NCBI GenBank assembly: GCA_024644655.1
Contig: JAHEHJ010000008.1
Coordinates: forward strand, 1 to 44,300
Direction: 5' to 3'
Origin: Flavobacterium sp.
GTDB lineage: Bacteria; Bacteroidota; Bacteroidia; Flavobacteriales; Flavobacteriaceae
Length of the DNA stretch: 44,300 nucleotides
How positions within the stretch are numbered: the stretch's first letter is position 1; the number at the start of each line of letters is the position of its first letter. The notes beneath the pieces were generated by a model. That model ran no database searches. It saw only the letters and a list, made by a program, of their open reading frames with translations, and had not been told where the DNA came from. Both the position numbers and the translations under genes were made by a program. Below are positions 15,246-22,951 of this stretch, piece after piece.

Positions 15246-15280
15246 TTTGCAAATATAATAACTTTTCGTATATTTGCAAA
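15246..15280. promoter_or_regulatory. Overlapping divergent promoters (Bacteroidetes type)
   Basis: Plus strand: TTTG at 15246-15249, 19 bases, TATATTTG at 15269-15276. Minus strand: TTTG (as CAAA, 15277-15280), 19 bases, TATATTTG (as CAAATATA, 15250-15257). Each -33 box abuts the -7 box of the other promoter, so the two cannot be used at once. The minus promoter serves the cassette array, the plus promoter the early genes. Confidence 0.8.
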
Positions 15281-15307
15281 ACAAAACAAATAAAAAATAA
15301 TTTAATT

Positions 15308-15508
15308 ATGGAAAAAATAAAAGTAAAACACACTAACGCAAAGCAGTTGATTTGCGACACATTGAAAGAAAGGGGCTTGAAATCCTATTCTCCAAATCAT
15401 GTCTGGAAGTTAATAAATGAATTTAAAAATGGGAAGATTACGCAAAAATCGTTACCCGTATATGAAGTTTGGCTTGAGGTCAAAAACAAATATAACAATT
15501 GGGATTGA
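15308..15508 (+). CDS. Small early hypothetical protein (66 aa)
   Basis: MEKIKVKHTNAKQLICDTLK..., charged, helical, with SYSPNHVWKLINEF. First gene after the plus promoter at 15269. Might bind nucleic acid, but no family is recognised. Confidence 0.65.
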   Translation: MEKIKVKHTNAKQLICDTLKERGLKSYSPNHVWKLINEFKNGKITQKSLPVYEVWLEVKNKYNNWD

Positions 15509-15509
15509 T

Positions 15510-15608
15510 ATGAAAATAGAAGTAAGCAACTGCCAAAAATGTTTTTTAAAAAAGGGAAACATTAAGTTTGGATTGAAAGGTGTCGAATTTAAACGAAAAA
15601 TAATATGA
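15510..15608 (+). CDS. Tiny CxxC protein (32 aa)
   Basis: MKIEVSNCQKCFLKKGNIKF..., basic, with one C-x-x-C. Starts two bases after the previous stop and overlaps the next start (ATGA), which supports it. Function unknown. Confidence 0.5.
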   Translation: MKIEVSNCQKCFLKKGNIKFGLKGVEFKRKII

Positions 15609-15850
15609 TAGACTTAAAAAAGATTAAAAAAGAGTTTGACAGCTTGTCAGCAAAACTTCAATGGAAATGGGTAGTAGATTCTCAATTAAAGAATGAGTTT
15701 ACTATTAATTTAGACAATGATAATACTTTTATTTACTTTAAAGAGGATAAAGATGCCGATTTTATTATGGACTTTAAAGCCGATATTGGAGATAGGGAAG
15801 GAGTAGAGTGTTTATTAAAAGGTATTGGATGTAATGTAGAATTTGTTTGA
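15605..15850 (+). CDS. Small acidic hypothetical protein (81 aa)
   Basis: MIDLKKIKKEFDSLSAKLQW..., Asp-rich beta region. Forty bases of its coding sequence (15705-15744) recur exactly 200 bp downstream (15905-15944). Function unknown. Confidence 0.65.
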   Translation: MIDLKKIKKEFDSLSAKLQWKWVVDSQLKNEFTINLDNDNTFIYFKEDKDADFIMDFKADIGDREGVECLLKGIGCNVEFV

Positions 15851-15902
15851 AAATAAATTGAGAAAAGATTTTTTATTAAAAAAGCCTACCCAATAAGTAC
15901 GC
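15849..15902 (+). repeat. 54-bp terminator repeat, copy 1 (degenerate)
   Basis: Same length as 16123-16176, first 31 bases identical, six differences in the rest. The hairpin is imperfect here (GCCTACCCAATAAGTACGC) and followed by only four T. Confidence 0.8.
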
Positions 15903-15904
15903 TT

Positions 15905-15944
15905 TTAATTTAGACAATGATAATACTTTTATTTACTTTAAAGA
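15905..15944 (+). repeat. 40-bp copy of the upstream gene
   Basis: Identical to 15705-15744, inside the 81-aa gene. Lies directly after the degenerate terminator copy and before the 55-aa gene. Suggests a tandem duplication followed by deletion. Confidence 0.9.
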
Positions 15945-15952
15945 AAAGTAAA

Positions 15953-16120
15953 ATGGAAACAAATAAAAAAATACCGATTGAGCTAGCCGACCTATACCAA
16001 CCACTATTCAATCACATGAGAAACGAGCATGATTTGACTTTAACCATTTCAGAAATGGACGAGATTGTAAAATATTGCACGAAGTTTGTTGAGGAGTTTA
16101 ATAATGAGGTAAGGAAATAA
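15953..16120 (+). CDS. Small hypothetical protein (55 aa)
   Basis: Start METNKKIPIELADLYQP chosen; the in-frame ATG at 15917 lies in the duplicated fragment and is an artefact. Helical, with LTLTISEMDEIVKYCTKFVE. Lies between two copies of the terminator repeat. Function unknown. Confidence 0.6.
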   Translation: METNKKIPIELADLYQPLFNHMRNEHDLTLTISEMDEIVKYCTKFVEEFNNEVRK

Positions 16121-16122
16121 AA

Positions 16123-16184
16123 GAAAATAAATTGAGAAAAGATTTTTTATTAACACGGCCTACTTAATAAGTAGGCTTTTTTTT
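16123..16184 (+). terminator. Rho-independent terminator (54-bp repeat, copy 2)
   Basis: Hairpin GCCTACTTAATAAGTAGGC (16158-16176) with an 8-bp stem, followed by eight T. Ends the early transcript from 15269. Confidence 0.85.
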
Positions 16185-16186
16185 GT

Positions 16187-16387
16187 GCAACACATCAACA
16201 CTTTTTTGTACCTTCCTTTACTCTCTTTTAGAAAAAAAAAGTTTTTTATTCCTTGTAATTTTTTGGCGTTTAAAGTGTTGCAAGTGTTGCGTAGGTGCTT
16301 AACTGGCTGATTGCCAGATATTTAAACCGCAACACTTTAACTAAACAAAGTGTTTTTAAAGTGTATTTTACTTTGTAAAGTGTTGCG
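16187..16387. other. Iteron-like region, candidate replication origin
   Basis: Copies of AAAGTGTTGC or its near form at 16272, 16282, 16348, 16358 and 16377 (direct) and 16187 and 16329 (inverted); a hairpin CTGGC/GCCAG at 16303-16317; AT-rich flanks (16384-16456). Lies between a terminator and the primase-helicase gene and contains no convincing gene. The repeats may be binding sites for the 52-aa HTH protein or the replicase. Function is inference. Confidence 0.5.
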
Positions 16388-16445
16388 TAAATTATTAATT
16401 GTAAAAAAAATAGTGTTTTATTTTTTTTATTTCAATTGTTTAAAA

Positions 16446-16453
16446 TATATTTG
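16446..16453 (+). promoter_or_regulatory. Promoter -7 box before the HTH gene
   Basis: TATATTTG three bases before the ATG at 16457. No good -33 TTTG at 19 bases; the message would be leaderless or nearly so. Confidence 0.5.
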
Positions 16454-16456
16454 CAC

Positions 16457-16615
16457 ATGGATTTTTTAAAAGTAGATAAGACCAAGTTAAAAACGGTCAA
16501 AAATTTTGCTACTCTAAAAGGCTATACCCCTCAAAGGATATATCAATTAGAGAAAGAAGGACAAATTAAATTTACAGAAATTGATGGAGTTAAATTTGTA
16601 GATTTAAGTAGGTAA
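16457..16615 (+). CDS. Small excisionase-like/MerR-like DNA-binding protein (52 aa)
   Basis: MDFLKVDKTKLKTVKNFATL then KGYTPQRIYQLEKEGQIKF and IDGVKFVDLS. This follows the winged-helix pattern of excisionase-type HTH_17 domains (recognition helix around YTPQRIYQLEKEG, then a wing with a conserved hydrophobic VKFVDL). Directly precedes the replicase, next to the iteron region, so a role in replication control is plausible. Confidence 0.65.
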   Translation: MDFLKVDKTKLKTVKNFATLKGYTPQRIYQLEKEGQIKFTEIDGVKFVDLSR

Positions 16616-16649
16616 TTTTTTTTTTGCTTAAAAACTTTAAAAATTTAAA

Positions 16650-18992
16650 ATGAAATTTAACATCGTAACAATATTTAAAGAATTATATGGCAGTAAAGAT
16701 ATACCGTACCATGTTCCTCTTGAAAAAATAGTAGATAGAATAAAGAAAGGCTCTTCTAAGGAATTAATTGAGAAAATTAATAAAGAATCGAATGATGAAG
16801 TAAAACAGAAGTTAAAACTAAAATTGCCTTGCATTCTTTTTTCTGGTACATTTTCAGAGAGAAACTCAAATTCATTGATTGAGCATAGCGGTTTAATGAT
16901 AACTGATTTTGATTATATTCCTTCTGAAAGTTTCAGTGAAATGTGGAATTTAATAATATCTAATCCTCATGTAGTGTTGGCGTTCAGAAGCCCCCGTGGG
17001 AAGGGTATTAAAGCCGTTGTAAAAATACCTCCTTGCAACAAAGAAAAGCACAAGGCACATTTTAAAGGTTTTGAAAATGAGTTTAATTATGATTATTTTG
17101 ATAGGAATATACACAATATAGATAGAGTATGTTTTGAAAGTTATGATCCAAACCTATACTATAATCCCAATGCAGTAATTTTCAACAATCTACTAATTGA
17201 GGATGAAGGGTTCTCAGTTAAAGACAAAGTACCATTATTGCCTATTGACAATGAAGATGAAATTGTGAATAGATTAATGAAATGGTGGGATAAAAAATTT
17301 GGTTTTGTTAATGGTCAAAGAAATATTAATCTGTTCACTTTAGCTTGTTCCTTTTGTGAATATGGAATTAGTCAAGATTATGCGGAAGGATATATTACTA
17401 ATAATATCGTCATTGGAGACTTTACAGAATTAGAAGCTACAAAAACAATTAAATCAGCCTACAAAAGAGCAGAATTTGGAATAAAGTATTTTGAAGATTT
17501 TGAGAAAGTAAAGAAAATAAAAAGTTCTTTTAAGGATAAAAAAAAAGATGAAATATTAAAAAAGTTTGGGATTGATGAAAGTGCATACAATGGGATAAAA
17601 GAAGAAATTCACCATGATAACTTTTGGTTTTATACAGAAGAAAAAAAACCGAAACTAAAAATAAATTCGTTAGCTTTTAAAGACTTCTTAGAGAGGAATG
17701 GATATAAGAAATATTTCCCAAATGATTCAGACCAGCCAAATTTTGTTTTTATAGAATCTAATAAAGTAATTGAAACATCATCAGATAAAATAAAAGACTT
17801 TGTGCTTCAATATTTAATTGATAGAGGCGAATTAGAAGTTTGGAATTATTGTTCAACTTCAATGCTATTATTTTCCGATAGATACCTAACAATGCTCACA
17901 ACGGTAGAATTATTAATGTTGAAGGACAATAAAACACAATCTTTTGTGGCTTATCGTAATGGTATTCTTGAAGTAACAAAAGATTATATTAAATTAAACG
18001 ATTATATCGATGTTGACGGATATATTTGGAAAAATCAAATTATAAATAGAGATTTTGTTTATTCAGAAAATATAGAAAATGAATATAAAAAATTCATAGC
18101 AAATGTTTGTAATTCCGTATCAATAGAAACTGTAATAGGATATTTGCTTAGTACCTATAAAAACAAAATGAACAATAGGGCTATAATCTTAAACGATGAA
18201 GTAATTAGTGAGAATCCAGAGGGCGGAACGGGCAAAGGCTTATTTATACAAGGAATCAAACAGATTAGAAGAATAGCAATATTAGACGGCAAGAGCTTTG
18301 ACGAAAAAAAATCATTTCCTTACCAAACAGTTTCAAAGGATACTCAAATACTTGTTTTTGATGATGTCAAAAAGAATTTCGACTTTGAAAGTAAATTCTC
18401 GTTAGTAACGGAGGGGATGACTTTGGAACGAAAAAATAAGGATGCCATAAAACTATCTGTTGAGGAAAGCCCTAAAATGGTTTTATCTACAAATTACGCC
18501 ATTAAAGGTGAAGGGAATAGTCATGATAGGAGAAGATTTGAGGTTGAATTTGCTCAATATTATGGCAGAACAGTAACACCCTACTCAGAATTTGGTAGGC
18601 AGTTATTTGATGGCTGGTCGACTGAAGATTTTATTGCTTTTGACAATTATATGATTAAATGTTTACAATCATATTTACAGCTTGGGTTAATTGAACAAAA
18701 CGCCAAGAACATAAAGCTACGGAAATTTATAGCAGAAACATCAATGGAGTTTAATGAGTGGATTACCGACAAGGATAATTTTCCAATTAATATACGAAAT
18801 GATAAATCAGAGATGCATGAAAAATTCACTAAAGAATATGTAGATTATTTTAAATTATCGAGGAAGGTTTTCCATAGATGGATTGAAAAATATGCTAATT
18901 ACATAGGTGCAAGTTTTTCAGACGGCAATACACAAGGAAAAAGATGGTTTATGATTACAGACACAAAACAATTAGAAGATGCACCATTTTGA
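16650..18992 (+). CDS. Primase-helicase: BT4734-like domain plus VirE/D5-type ATPase
   Basis: 780 residues. N-terminal BT4734/AEP-like primase domain: catalytic DFD at 86-88 (ITDFDY), SPRGKGIK at 114-121, and the third motif region DRVCFESYDP. Middle helical PriCT-like region (about 205-265). C-terminal SF3-like helicase: Walker A NPEGGTGKG at about 521-529, Walker B ILVFDDV at about 566, arginine-rich sensor SHDRRRFEVEFAQ. It would synthesise primers and unwind DNA for phage replication. The start follows the 52-aa gene by 34 bp and the end overlaps the helicase gene by 14 bp. Confidence 0.85.
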   Translation: MKFNIVTIFKELYGSKDIPYHVPLEKIVDRIKKGSSKELIEKINKESNDEVKQKLKLKLPCILFSGTFSERNSNSLIEHSGLMITDFDYIPSESFSEMWNLIISNPHVVLAFRSPRGKGIKAVVKIPPCNKEKHKAHFKGFENEFNYDYFDRNIHNIDRVCFESYDPNLYYNPNAVIFNNLLIEDEGFSVKDKVPLLPIDNEDEIVNRLMKWWDKKFGFVNGQRNINLFTLACSFCEYGISQDYAEGYITNNIVIGDFTELEATKTIKSAYKRAEFGIKYFEDFEKVKKIKSSFKDKKKDEILKKFGIDESAYNGIKEEIHHDNFWFYTEEKKPKLKINSLAFKDFLERNGYKKYFPNDSDQPNFVFIESNKVIETSSDKIKDFVLQYLIDRGELEVWNYCSTSMLLFSDRYLTMLTTVELLMLKDNKTQSFVAYRNGILEVTKDYIKLNDYIDVDGYIWKNQIINRDFVYSENIENEYKKFIANVCNSVSIETVIGYLLSTYKNKMNNRAIILNDEVISENPEGGTGKGLFIQGIKQIRRIAILDGKSFDEKKSFPYQTVSKDTQILVFDDVKKNFDFESKFSLVTEGMTLERKNKDAIKLSVEESPKMVLSTNYAIKGEGNSHDRRRFEVEFAQYYGRTVTPYSEFGRQLFDGWSTEDFIAFDNYMIKCLQSYLQLGLIEQNAKNIKLRKFIAETSMEFNEWITDKDNFPINIRNDKSEMHEKFTKEYVDYFKLSRKVFHRWIEKYANYIGASFSDGNTQGKRWFMITDTKQLEDAPF

Positions 18993-20226
18993 ATTAAGAG
19001 ATTATCAAATTAAAATAGCAACTGAAGCAGCATATATTCTTTTAAGGAAAAAGATTGTTTGTCTTTTTATGCAAGTTCGTTGTGGAAAAACAGTCACAGC
19101 TTTACAAACTTGCAAAAACTTTGGTGCTAAAAAAATATTATTTATCACAAAGATAAAAGCATTTAGCTCTATTGAAAATGACTATAAAAACTTTGGTTAT
19201 AATTTTGATTTAACAGTAATAAACAAAGAAAGTTTACATAAAATTGAAACGAATGATTTTGATGTAGTGGTATGTGATGAGGTTCAAATGTATAATTTAT
19301 ATCCAAAACAATCAACTTTTAATAAATTGGTGAATAAAAGGTTCGGTAATTTGCCAATGATTTTTTTGAGTGGAACACCAACAAGCGAAAGTTTCTCACA
19401 GTACTACCATTTATTTAAACTTTCAAACTATTCGCCATTCAAAGAGATAAATTTTTATAAATGGGCAAAGATTTATGTAAATATAAAAACAAGAAATTTA
19501 GGGTATGCAAAGGTAAATGATTATTCAGAGGCGTATGTAAATTTGATTGAACCAGTCGTTAAGAATTATATCCTTACTTTCACGCAACAACAGGCAGGTT
19601 TTAAAACAGAGGTAAAGGAGAATATATTAACTGTTGAAATGAATCCGATAATTTATAAATTAATTAAAAGATTAAGAAAAGATAGAGTAATAGTTTCCGA
19701 GAAAACAGGGAAAACGATATTAGCAGACACAGGGGCAAAACTTCAACAAAAAGTACACCAGCTTTTCAGTGGAACAGTAAAGTTTGAGGACGGTACAATC
19801 CAAGTAATTGACAATTCAAAGGCTATTTTTATAAAAGAAAGGTTTAAATATAACAAGATAGCTATATTTTACAAATTTGTGGCAGAGTTGGAATGTTTAC
19901 AAAATGTTTTAAATGAAAAATTAACAACTGATTTAGAGGAATTTAATGCAACTGATAAATGGATAGCTTTGCAAATTATTAGTGGGAGGGAAGGCATTTC
20001 GTTAAAAATGGCAGATTATCTCGTTTATTACAATATTGACTTTTCATCGGTAAGTTATTGGCAGTCGAGAGATAGATTGACCACAAAGGATAGATTAAAT
20101 AACGAAGTGTTTTGGATATTTGCAAAAGGGGGGATTGAGCCAATGATTTACAAATCTGTTATTAATAAAAAGAACTATACACTAAAACACTTTGAAAATG
20201 ATATTAGAAAGCTCTATTCAGAGTAA
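18979..20226 (+). CDS. SF2 DNA helicase (SNF2/DEAD-like)
   Basis: 415 residues. Q-like start LRDYQ, Walker A in the variant form VRCGKT (33-38), motif II CDEVQ (about 97-101), motif III SGTPTS (about 135), motif VI region WQSRDRL near the end. Compact, with no extra domains. Probable role in replication or recombination together with the VRR-NUC nuclease that overlaps its 3' end. Confidence 0.8.
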   Translation: MHHFELRDYQIKIATEAAYILLRKKIVCLFMQVRCGKTVTALQTCKNFGAKKILFITKIKAFSSIENDYKNFGYNFDLTVINKESLHKIETNDFDVVVCDEVQMYNLYPKQSTFNKLVNKRFGNLPMIFLSGTPTSESFSQYYHLFKLSNYSPFKEINFYKWAKIYVNIKTRNLGYAKVNDYSEAYVNLIEPVVKNYILTFTQQQAGFKTEVKENILTVEMNPIIYKLIKRLRKDRVIVSEKTGKTILADTGAKLQQKVHQLFSGTVKFEDGTIQVIDNSKAIFIKERFKYNKIAIFYKFVAELECLQNVLNEKLTTDLEEFNATDKWIALQIISGREGISLKMADYLVYYNIDFSSVSYWQSRDRLTTKDRLNNEVFWIFAKGGIEPMIYKSVINKKNYTLKHFENDIRKLYSE

Positions 20227-20440
20227 AATAATAAAAAGGCTTGAAAAAGAGGGGTGGTATGTGATAAAGTTAATCAAGACAAATAAAAACGGCATACCCG
20301 ATTTAGTTTGTTTTAAAAATGGTCAATTTAAGTTTATAGAAGTAAAAAGGCCACATGTCGGTGTGTTATCAGAAATACAAAAATATAGAATAGCGGAATT
20401 ACAAAAAATAGGAATAGAGGTTAAAGTTTTAACAGAATAA
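20198..20440 (+). CDS. VRR-NUC domain nuclease
   Basis: 80 residues from the ATG at 20198 (an in-frame TTG six bases upstream is less likely). ESSIQSKIIKRLEKEGW, then KTNKNGIPDLVCF and KFIEVKRP with SEIQKYR give the VRR-NUC set (E, PD, E-x-K, Q). These small stand-alone forms are PD-(D/E)xK nucleases, some cutting Holliday junctions or flaps. Overlaps the helicase by 29 bp. Confidence 0.85.
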   Translation: MILESSIQSKIIKRLEKEGWYVIKLIKTNKNGIPDLVCFKNGQFKFIEVKRPHVGVLSEIQKYRIAELQKIGIEVKVLTE

Positions 20441-20461
20441 GAAATATAAATTTTTAAGAAA

Positions 20462-20674
20462 ATGGAAGAAACGAAAGTAACGATGATCCGATTCAATGGC
20501 AAAAAGAAAGGTGATGGATCTTATTGGCAAGAACAATTTATTTTAGGGATTAATGGTGTTAAAGAAATAAAACAAGAAATATTTGGAGGCCATTTAAGTT
20601 TTTTAGTTTCTATTTCAGATAAATTCATAAGAGTTATAGAGCCTAATTATGTAGTATATGATACTATATTTTGA
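20462..20674 (+). CDS. Small hypothetical protein (70 aa)
   Basis: MEETKVTMIRFNGKKKGDGS..., beta-rich with Gly turns. Not recognised. Downstream of the nuclease. The 139 bp after it (20675-20813) hold no gene that I can support. Confidence 0.6.
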   Translation: MEETKVTMIRFNGKKKGDGSYWQEQFILGINGVKEIKQEIFGGHLSFLVSISDKFIRVIEPNYVVYDTIF

Positions 20675-20813
20675 GAAATCAATGTCTAATAAAGCACAAT
20701 CCAACTTCATTTAATTGTGTAGTTAAAACATTATTTGCTTGTTTTGCCAAAGAATCCATTAATTGTGCTTGTTCAACCAGTTGGAAAGTAATTAAATTTA
20801 AACAGAATACAAA

Positions 20814-21002
20814 ATGAGACTAAAAGACCTCCCTGAAGATGTAAGAAAAAAGGCTTTGCAAAGGCAAAAGGAATGCCAAATAAAAGCAAAAAAAGAAGTT
20901 AAAGAAGATATTAATGAGCATCTATTAACTGCATTCTCTTGGAGAGAAACCAAAGAGGGGGATGATTATTGGGTGAAAATTTATAAAAAATACAGACTAT
21001 GA
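20814..21002 (+). CDS. Conserved small phage protein (62 aa)
   Basis: LPEDVRKKALQRQKECQ at the start and FSWRETKEGDDYWVKIYKK at the end. The F-W--T-EG--YW ending is seen in small proteins of many Bacteroidetes phages. Function unknown. Coupled by ATGA to the next small gene. Confidence 0.7.
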   Translation: MRLKDLPEDVRKKALQRQKECQIKAKKEVKEDINEHLLTAFSWRETKEGDDYWVKIYKKYRL

Positions 21003-21103
21003 AACTAAGTAAGAAATTAGCTAAATTTTACGTCACCAGTTTAGGATGGATAATGGGATGTAATAATATTTTAAAAATAATTTTACTTTTTCTTGCATGG
21101 TAA
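20999..21103 (+). CDS. Tiny hydrophobic protein (34 aa)
   Basis: MKLSKKLAKFYVTSLGWIMG then a hydrophobic stretch ending LLFLAW. ATGA overlap with the 62-aa gene supports translation. May insert in the membrane. Confidence 0.45.
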   Translation: MKLSKKLAKFYVTSLGWIMGCNNILKIILLFLAW

Positions 21104-21150
21104 TAATATTTGTATTATATTTGTATCAAGTTAGCAAGGTCGCTAATGAA
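21092..21150 (+). promoter_or_regulatory. Promoter with leader hairpin
   Basis: CTTG at 21092-21095, 20 bases, TATATTTG at 21116-21123, then a leader with hairpin TTAGC/GCTAA (about 21131-21146) before the ATG at 21174. One of four promoters in the genome with a small stem just after the -7 box. Confidence 0.7.
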
Positions 21151-21173
21151 ACAATTAAAAAAAAAACAAGACA

Positions 21174-21461
21174 ATGACAACTCAACAATTTCAAACTAAA
21201 ATCAATGAAAACATTGAATTTACATGCTGTACATTTGCAAGTGCTGCAAAATCGTTTGCAAAAGAAAACTTAGAAAAGATAGCCACAATTTCTTCTTCTG
21301 ATTTAGGTGTAGATACCGACACGTATTCATTCATTTATAAACTTGAAGATAGTTATCTTATTATTGTAGATGATGATATTGAGGATTTCTCGTATTTTGA
21401 AAAAGAAATAAATTCTGCTCAAAAAGTAGCAACTGATAAAATATTTGAATTATCATGCTAA
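21174..21461 (+). CDS. Acidic hypothetical protein (95 aa)
   Basis: MTTQQFQTKINENIEFTCC..., acidic, with IIVDDDIEDFSYFEKE. Not recognised. First gene after the 21116 promoter; overlaps the next gene by 7 bp. Confidence 0.65.
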   Translation: MTTQQFQTKINENIEFTCCTFASAAKSFAKENLEKIATISSSDLGVDTDTYSFIYKLEDSYLIIVDDDIEDFSYFEKEINSAQKVATDKIFELSC

Positions 21462-21667
21462 TATTCATAGAAAAGCAAACGAACCGTGTAGTATTATACG
21501 GTTCGTTAAAATCTCTTTTTGATGCAGAAAGCGAGATTGTACAGATTAAGCAATCAACAATTTACAAAAATCGTGATTTAAATTTAGAGGATTACGAAGA
21601 TGACAATTGTCGTATTTTAAAACGTTCTGTAATCAGGTCTAAACATGAGCAGCTTTGTAATCACTAA
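21455..21667 (+). CDS. Small hypothetical protein (70 aa)
   Basis: MLIFIEKQTNRVVLYGSLKS..., acidic with a C-terminal His/Cys tail. Overlaps both neighbours, consistent with an operon. Function unknown. Confidence 0.6.
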   Translation: MLIFIEKQTNRVVLYGSLKSLFDAESEIVQIKQSTIYKNRDLNLEDYEDDNCRILKRSVIRSKHEQLCNH

Positions 21668-21896
21668 ACCCCACTTGCGTAAAATTATGTTGTCACATAA
21701 AGAAAAAGCAAAAGAATTATATGATAAGTATGAGTTTGTTTATATTCAAAATTATACTTCAAAGCACGAAGTCAAGCAATGTGTATTAATTGCTATTGAT
21801 GAAATATGTGAGGCAATTAATTGGCACGAATTTGAATCCCCTAACAAAGAATGGGATTACTGGAATAATGTCAAATTAGAAGTTGAGCGTCTGTAA
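21645..21896 (+). CDS. Conserved small phage protein (83 aa)
   Basis: KEKAKELYDKYEFVYIQ then KQCVLIAIDEICEAIN and a final YWNNVKLEVERL. The K-C-L-A-DEI and YW--VK-E-E-L pattern recurs in hypothetical proteins of flavobacterial phages. The first 14 residues may be extra (Met at 21687 possible). Precedes the methylase cassette. Confidence 0.7.
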   Translation: MSSFVITKPHLRKIMLSHKEKAKELYDKYEFVYIQNYTSKHEVKQCVLIAIDEICEAINWHEFESPNKEWDYWNNVKLEVERL

Positions 21897-21910
21897 AATT
21901 ACTCCAAGCG

Positions 21911-22055
21911 CATACTGATTGGCGAAGTGGGGGAATTATACCCACAAAAGCCAAATAGAATTACTAATGTTTAATAAAATTACAAAAGATGATAGAATTA
22001 CAAATGTTCAATGACGCACTTCCGCCACACTATTGCAAAACCCCTGTTATCGGCA
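21911..22055 (+). repeat. attC-like element before methylase-2, overlapping its start
   Basis: Left half TGATTGGCGAAGTGGGGG, centre TTACAAATGTTCAATGACG, right half CCGCCACACTATTGCAAAAC then CCCTGTTATCGGCAG. Inner short stem TTGGC/GCCAA and GTGGG/CCCAC at 21919-21954. The methylase ATG (21989) lies between the halves, as in the element at 13499. Confidence 0.55.
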
Positions 22056-22673
22056 GTCCTTTGGATTCTCTCATTTCAGAAGTTTACAATATGGATTGTG
22101 TCGCAGGAATGAAACACTACCCTGATAATTACTTTGACCTTGCTATTTGCGACCCACCTTATGGGCATTGATATAAATTCAAGTGGTAGGTTAGGTCATT
22201 ATGGTGGTAAAAAGAATTGGGATAATACAGTTCCATTGATTGAATATTTTACAGAGTTATTTCGTGTATCAAAAAGTCAAATTATATGGGGTGGTAATTA
22301 CTTTGATTTACCACCTACAAGATGTTTTTTGATTTGGGATAAGCAACAGCCCGAAGATGTATCTTTTGCAAGTTGCGAATATGCTTGGACTTCATTTGAT
22401 AAAAGTGCTAAAACATTTTATTTGCGTCCACAAAATGCAGATAATATCCGAATACATCCAACGCAAAAGCCTGTAAAACTTTACGATTGGATTTTGTCAA
22501 AGTATGCCGAAAAGGGAATGAAAATTTTAGATACTCATTTGGGTTCGGGGTCAAGTCGTATAGCATCATATTTCTATGGTTGTGATTTTGTCAGCTTTGA
22601 AATTGATGAAGATTATGTAAAGTCGTCAGATAAAAGATTTAAAGATGCAATTTCACAACAGAGGCTGTTTTAG
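21989..22673 (+). pseudogene. Beta-class DNA methyltransferase, frameshifted at the catalytic motif
   Basis: Frame 1 (21989-22171) ends CDPPYGH-stop. Frame 2 carries the rest: GIDINSSGRLGHYGG, FRVSKSQIIWGGNYF, IHPTQKP, DTHLGSGSS to QQRLF. Removing one base at 22163-22166 (GGGC) restores DPPYGID and a full protein of about 227 residues, paralogous to the gene at 12845. So either a real disabling insertion, a programmed shift, or a sequence error. The run (GGG) is too short for typical phase variation. The N-terminal residues 10-24 are encoded by an attC-like right half. Confidence 0.8.
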
Positions 22674-22675
22674 GA

Positions 22676-22784
22676 TTGCCGATAACATATTTATCTATCT
22701 ACAAAAAGTAACACATAAATAAAACAATTAACTTATAGTAAGACGTTTAAGTTAGTATTTAAGATGTGCCGGTGTTATCCGAAA
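22676..22784 (+). repeat. attC-like element after methylase-2
   Basis: Outer cores TTGCCGATAACA and TGTTATCCGAA pair; inside is a stem TTAACTTA/TAAGTTAG around 22729-22755. The methylase stop is two bases before it. Shares 37 of 40 bases with 8034-8073 (opposite strand). Confidence 0.6.
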
Positions 22785-22880
22785 TGTATTAAATAATGTG
22801 TTATAGCCAGTCATTTACTACAATGCTTATTTAGGATTTATATAAATTACAAAATAAAACAAAATATTTGTAAATAATCA

Positions 22881-22937
22881 TTGTAATTACAAATATATCT
22901 ATTATATTTGTAATGTCATCATAACGAAGTGAGGCAT
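22881..22937 (+). promoter_or_regulatory. Promoter with leader hairpin
   Basis: TTG at 22881-22883, 19 bases, TATATTTG at 22903-22910, then ATGTC...GGCAT stem in the leader with AACGAAGTGAG in the loop. The leader is nearly the same as that at 30057. Drives 22952 onward. Confidence 0.75.
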
Positions 22938-22951
22938 AAATAAATAAAAAA

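Larger units (their letters stand above)
21911..22784 (+). mobile_element. Single plus-strand cassette with methylase
   Basis: A methylase gene bounded by two attC-like elements (21911-22055 and 22676-22784), oriented opposite to the main array. The 40 bases 22676-22715 match the array's far end (8073-8034) at about 37 positions. Suggests an independent cassette insertion or an exchange between the two loci. Confidence 0.6.

Noticed and set aside
20675..20813. Possible attC-like element around TTAATTGTG repeats
   Set aside because: AAC/GTT cores and inner arms do not line up; only a weak repeat of ATTGTG(C/T).
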